Shown here one piece after another: positions 63,353-64,000 of a stretch of DNA of 64,000 bases (within the stretch, counting starts at the first letter, position 1; every line of letters begins with the position of its first letter). The notes beneath the pieces are model-generated. The model worked only from the letters and a program-made list of their open reading frames with translations. It was not told the DNA's origin and did no database searches. The translations under genes and the position numbers were made by a program. The stretch comes from Leeia oryzae DSM 17879 (GTDB lineage Bacteria; Pseudomonadota; Gammaproteobacteria; Burkholderiales; Leeiaceae). The stretch lies in the NCBI RefSeq assembly GCF_000376945.1, contig NZ_AQXU01000025.1:475982-539981 (forward strand), read 5' to 3'.

Positions 63353-64000
63353 ATGAAAATCATTACACAAGTTACACTCACCCTGACAGGTGCCATTGCC
63401 GGCATGGCGATCATGGCAGCAACAGGGCTGTATACCCAGTCACAGGGGCAAACCCGGTTTGAGCACGTTCAGCAAAATTTCATGCCTGAACTAAAACTGC
63501 TGGATGAGGGGAAAATGGCCATCGCCCGTGCCCGGATTGCCGCCTGGAAAGCCATTGGTTTTACGGCGCTGAATGATGCCCCCAACAAACAACAGCAAGT
63601 CAGCGAAGCCAAAGCAGCCTTGCAAGACCTCCTGACCATCACGAATACCCTTGCCCCCATGGTACAACCCGGGGAAGATGCCAGATTATTTCAGCAAGAT
63701 AAAGTGATACTGGCAAACTATGTGCAAGAGCTGAATACCACCTTGCATGCAGTTCAAACCGGCGAAGCCACGGCCGCCATCGCGGCAGGCAAACAGGGTA
63801 ACGGCGGCAATCTGCTGAAACAGCTCGTCGCCCATCAAAAGCATTTTTATGATCAGATCAGCCGCTATGACCGCTTGAATGATGAGGCTTACCACAATGA
63901 CGTACTGACCATCGTCATGCTGGTACTCGTCACCCTGACCATCTGCATCCTGACAGGATGGCATGTTTCCCGCCGGCTGAATCGCGGGCTGCGCAGCCTC
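63353..64000 (+). CDS. Membrane chemoreceptor, 5' part (truncated by the window)
   Basis: 216 codons are visible and the frame is still open at the edge. It begins MKIITQVTLTLTGAIAGMAI, with TM1 at ~8-25. A ~160-residue helical periplasmic domain of the four-helix-bundle size follows (QNFMPELKLLDEGKMAIARA and RIAAWKAIGFTALND). TM2 is at ~182-203 (VLTIVMLVLVTLTICILTGW), then the first residues of a HAMP domain (HVSRRLNRGLRSL). AAGGTGA precedes ATG 63353. The signalling domain must lie beyond the window; the call as MCP is from this N-terminal architecture, with a sensor kinase or cyclase as the alternative. Confidence 0.75.
   Translation, partial: MKIITQVTLTLTGAIAGMAIMAATGLYTQSQGQTRFEHVQQNFMPELKLLDEGKMAIARARIAAWKAIGFTALNDAPNKQQQVSEAKAALQDLLTITNTLAPMVQPGEDARLFQQDKVILANYVQELNTTLHAVQTGEATAAIAAGKQGNGGNLLKQLVAHQKHFYDQISRYDRLNDEAYHNDVLTIVMLVLVTLTICILTGWHVSRRLNRGLRSL

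Overview
The window is a GC-rich, gene-dense stretch of chromosome from a free-living, motile Gram-negative bacterium. The gene families, with ubiUVT, NnrS, a ChvE/GguAB-type sugar transporter, GbpR and many chemoreceptors and diguanylate cyclases, point to a Betaproteobacterium. The order Neisseriales (Chromobacterium/Vogesella-like) is my best guess, by inference only. I see no rRNA, tRNA, CRISPR array, insertion sequence or prophage.

Layout. 1-2.0 kb: a terminator, a membrane diguanylate cyclase and a small YcgL-domain protein. 2.0-5.7 kb: nnrS diverging from ubiU-ubiV-ubiT, the oxygen-independent ubiquinone pathway, with one FNR/Dnr-type site between them placed to serve both promoters. 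5.7-8.1 kb: a YnfA-type protein, a STAS-like protein, a histone-H1-like/ribbon-helix-helix protein behind a large palindrome, and thymidine kinase. 8.2-15.7 kb: an eight-gene, mostly overlapping operon for membrane-lipid modification (FAD oxidase-like, DUF1365, cyclopropane-synthase-like, chalcone-isomerase-like, MFS, DUF3833 lipoprotein, SDR, SnoaL-like) with a divergent TetR regulator. 15.8-24.0 kb: a zinc-binding cytoplasmic chemoreceptor, an arsenic island (arsA; arsR-arsI; arsR-arsC-phosphatase-acr3) and a membrane chemoreceptor.

24-34.2 kb: a diguanylate cyclase, a CAT-type amino-acid permease, a probable fluoride/proton CLC antiporter with an MFS protein, a DUF4337 protein, and a sulfide:quinone oxidoreductase-rhodanese-AhpD operon with an FNR-type site upstream, next to a group III truncated haemoglobin. 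34.2-41.8 kb: a two-gene signalling unit (REC-PAS-GGDEF-EAL protein and a 1502-residue hybrid histidine kinase). 41.8-45.1 kb: TetR plus a rifampicin-phosphotransferase-like PEP-utilising enzyme. 45.2-46.9 kb: another chemoreceptor.

46.9-60.9 kb is a sugar-oxidation locus. A ChvE/GguAB importer, epimerase, aldose dehydrogenase, lactonase and sugar-acid dehydratase form a shared upper pathway. It appears to fork into an L-arabinose route (AraD1 and alpha-ketoglutaric semialdehyde dehydrogenase, to 2-oxoglutarate) and a D-galactose route (DgoK and DgoA, to pyruvate and glyceraldehyde 3-phosphate). A GbpR-like LysR regulator sits in the middle, and a repeated promoter element marks both divergent arms. 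60.9-64 kb: a diguanylate cyclase with an NMT1/THI5-like periplasmic sensor, and the 5' end of a fourth chemoreceptor that runs off the window.

Together the window looks like an environmental-response region: low-oxygen and NO/sulfide physiology under FNR-type control, arsenic and fluoride defence, lipid remodelling, sugar-acid catabolism, and at least four c-di-GMP and four chemotaxis proteins.
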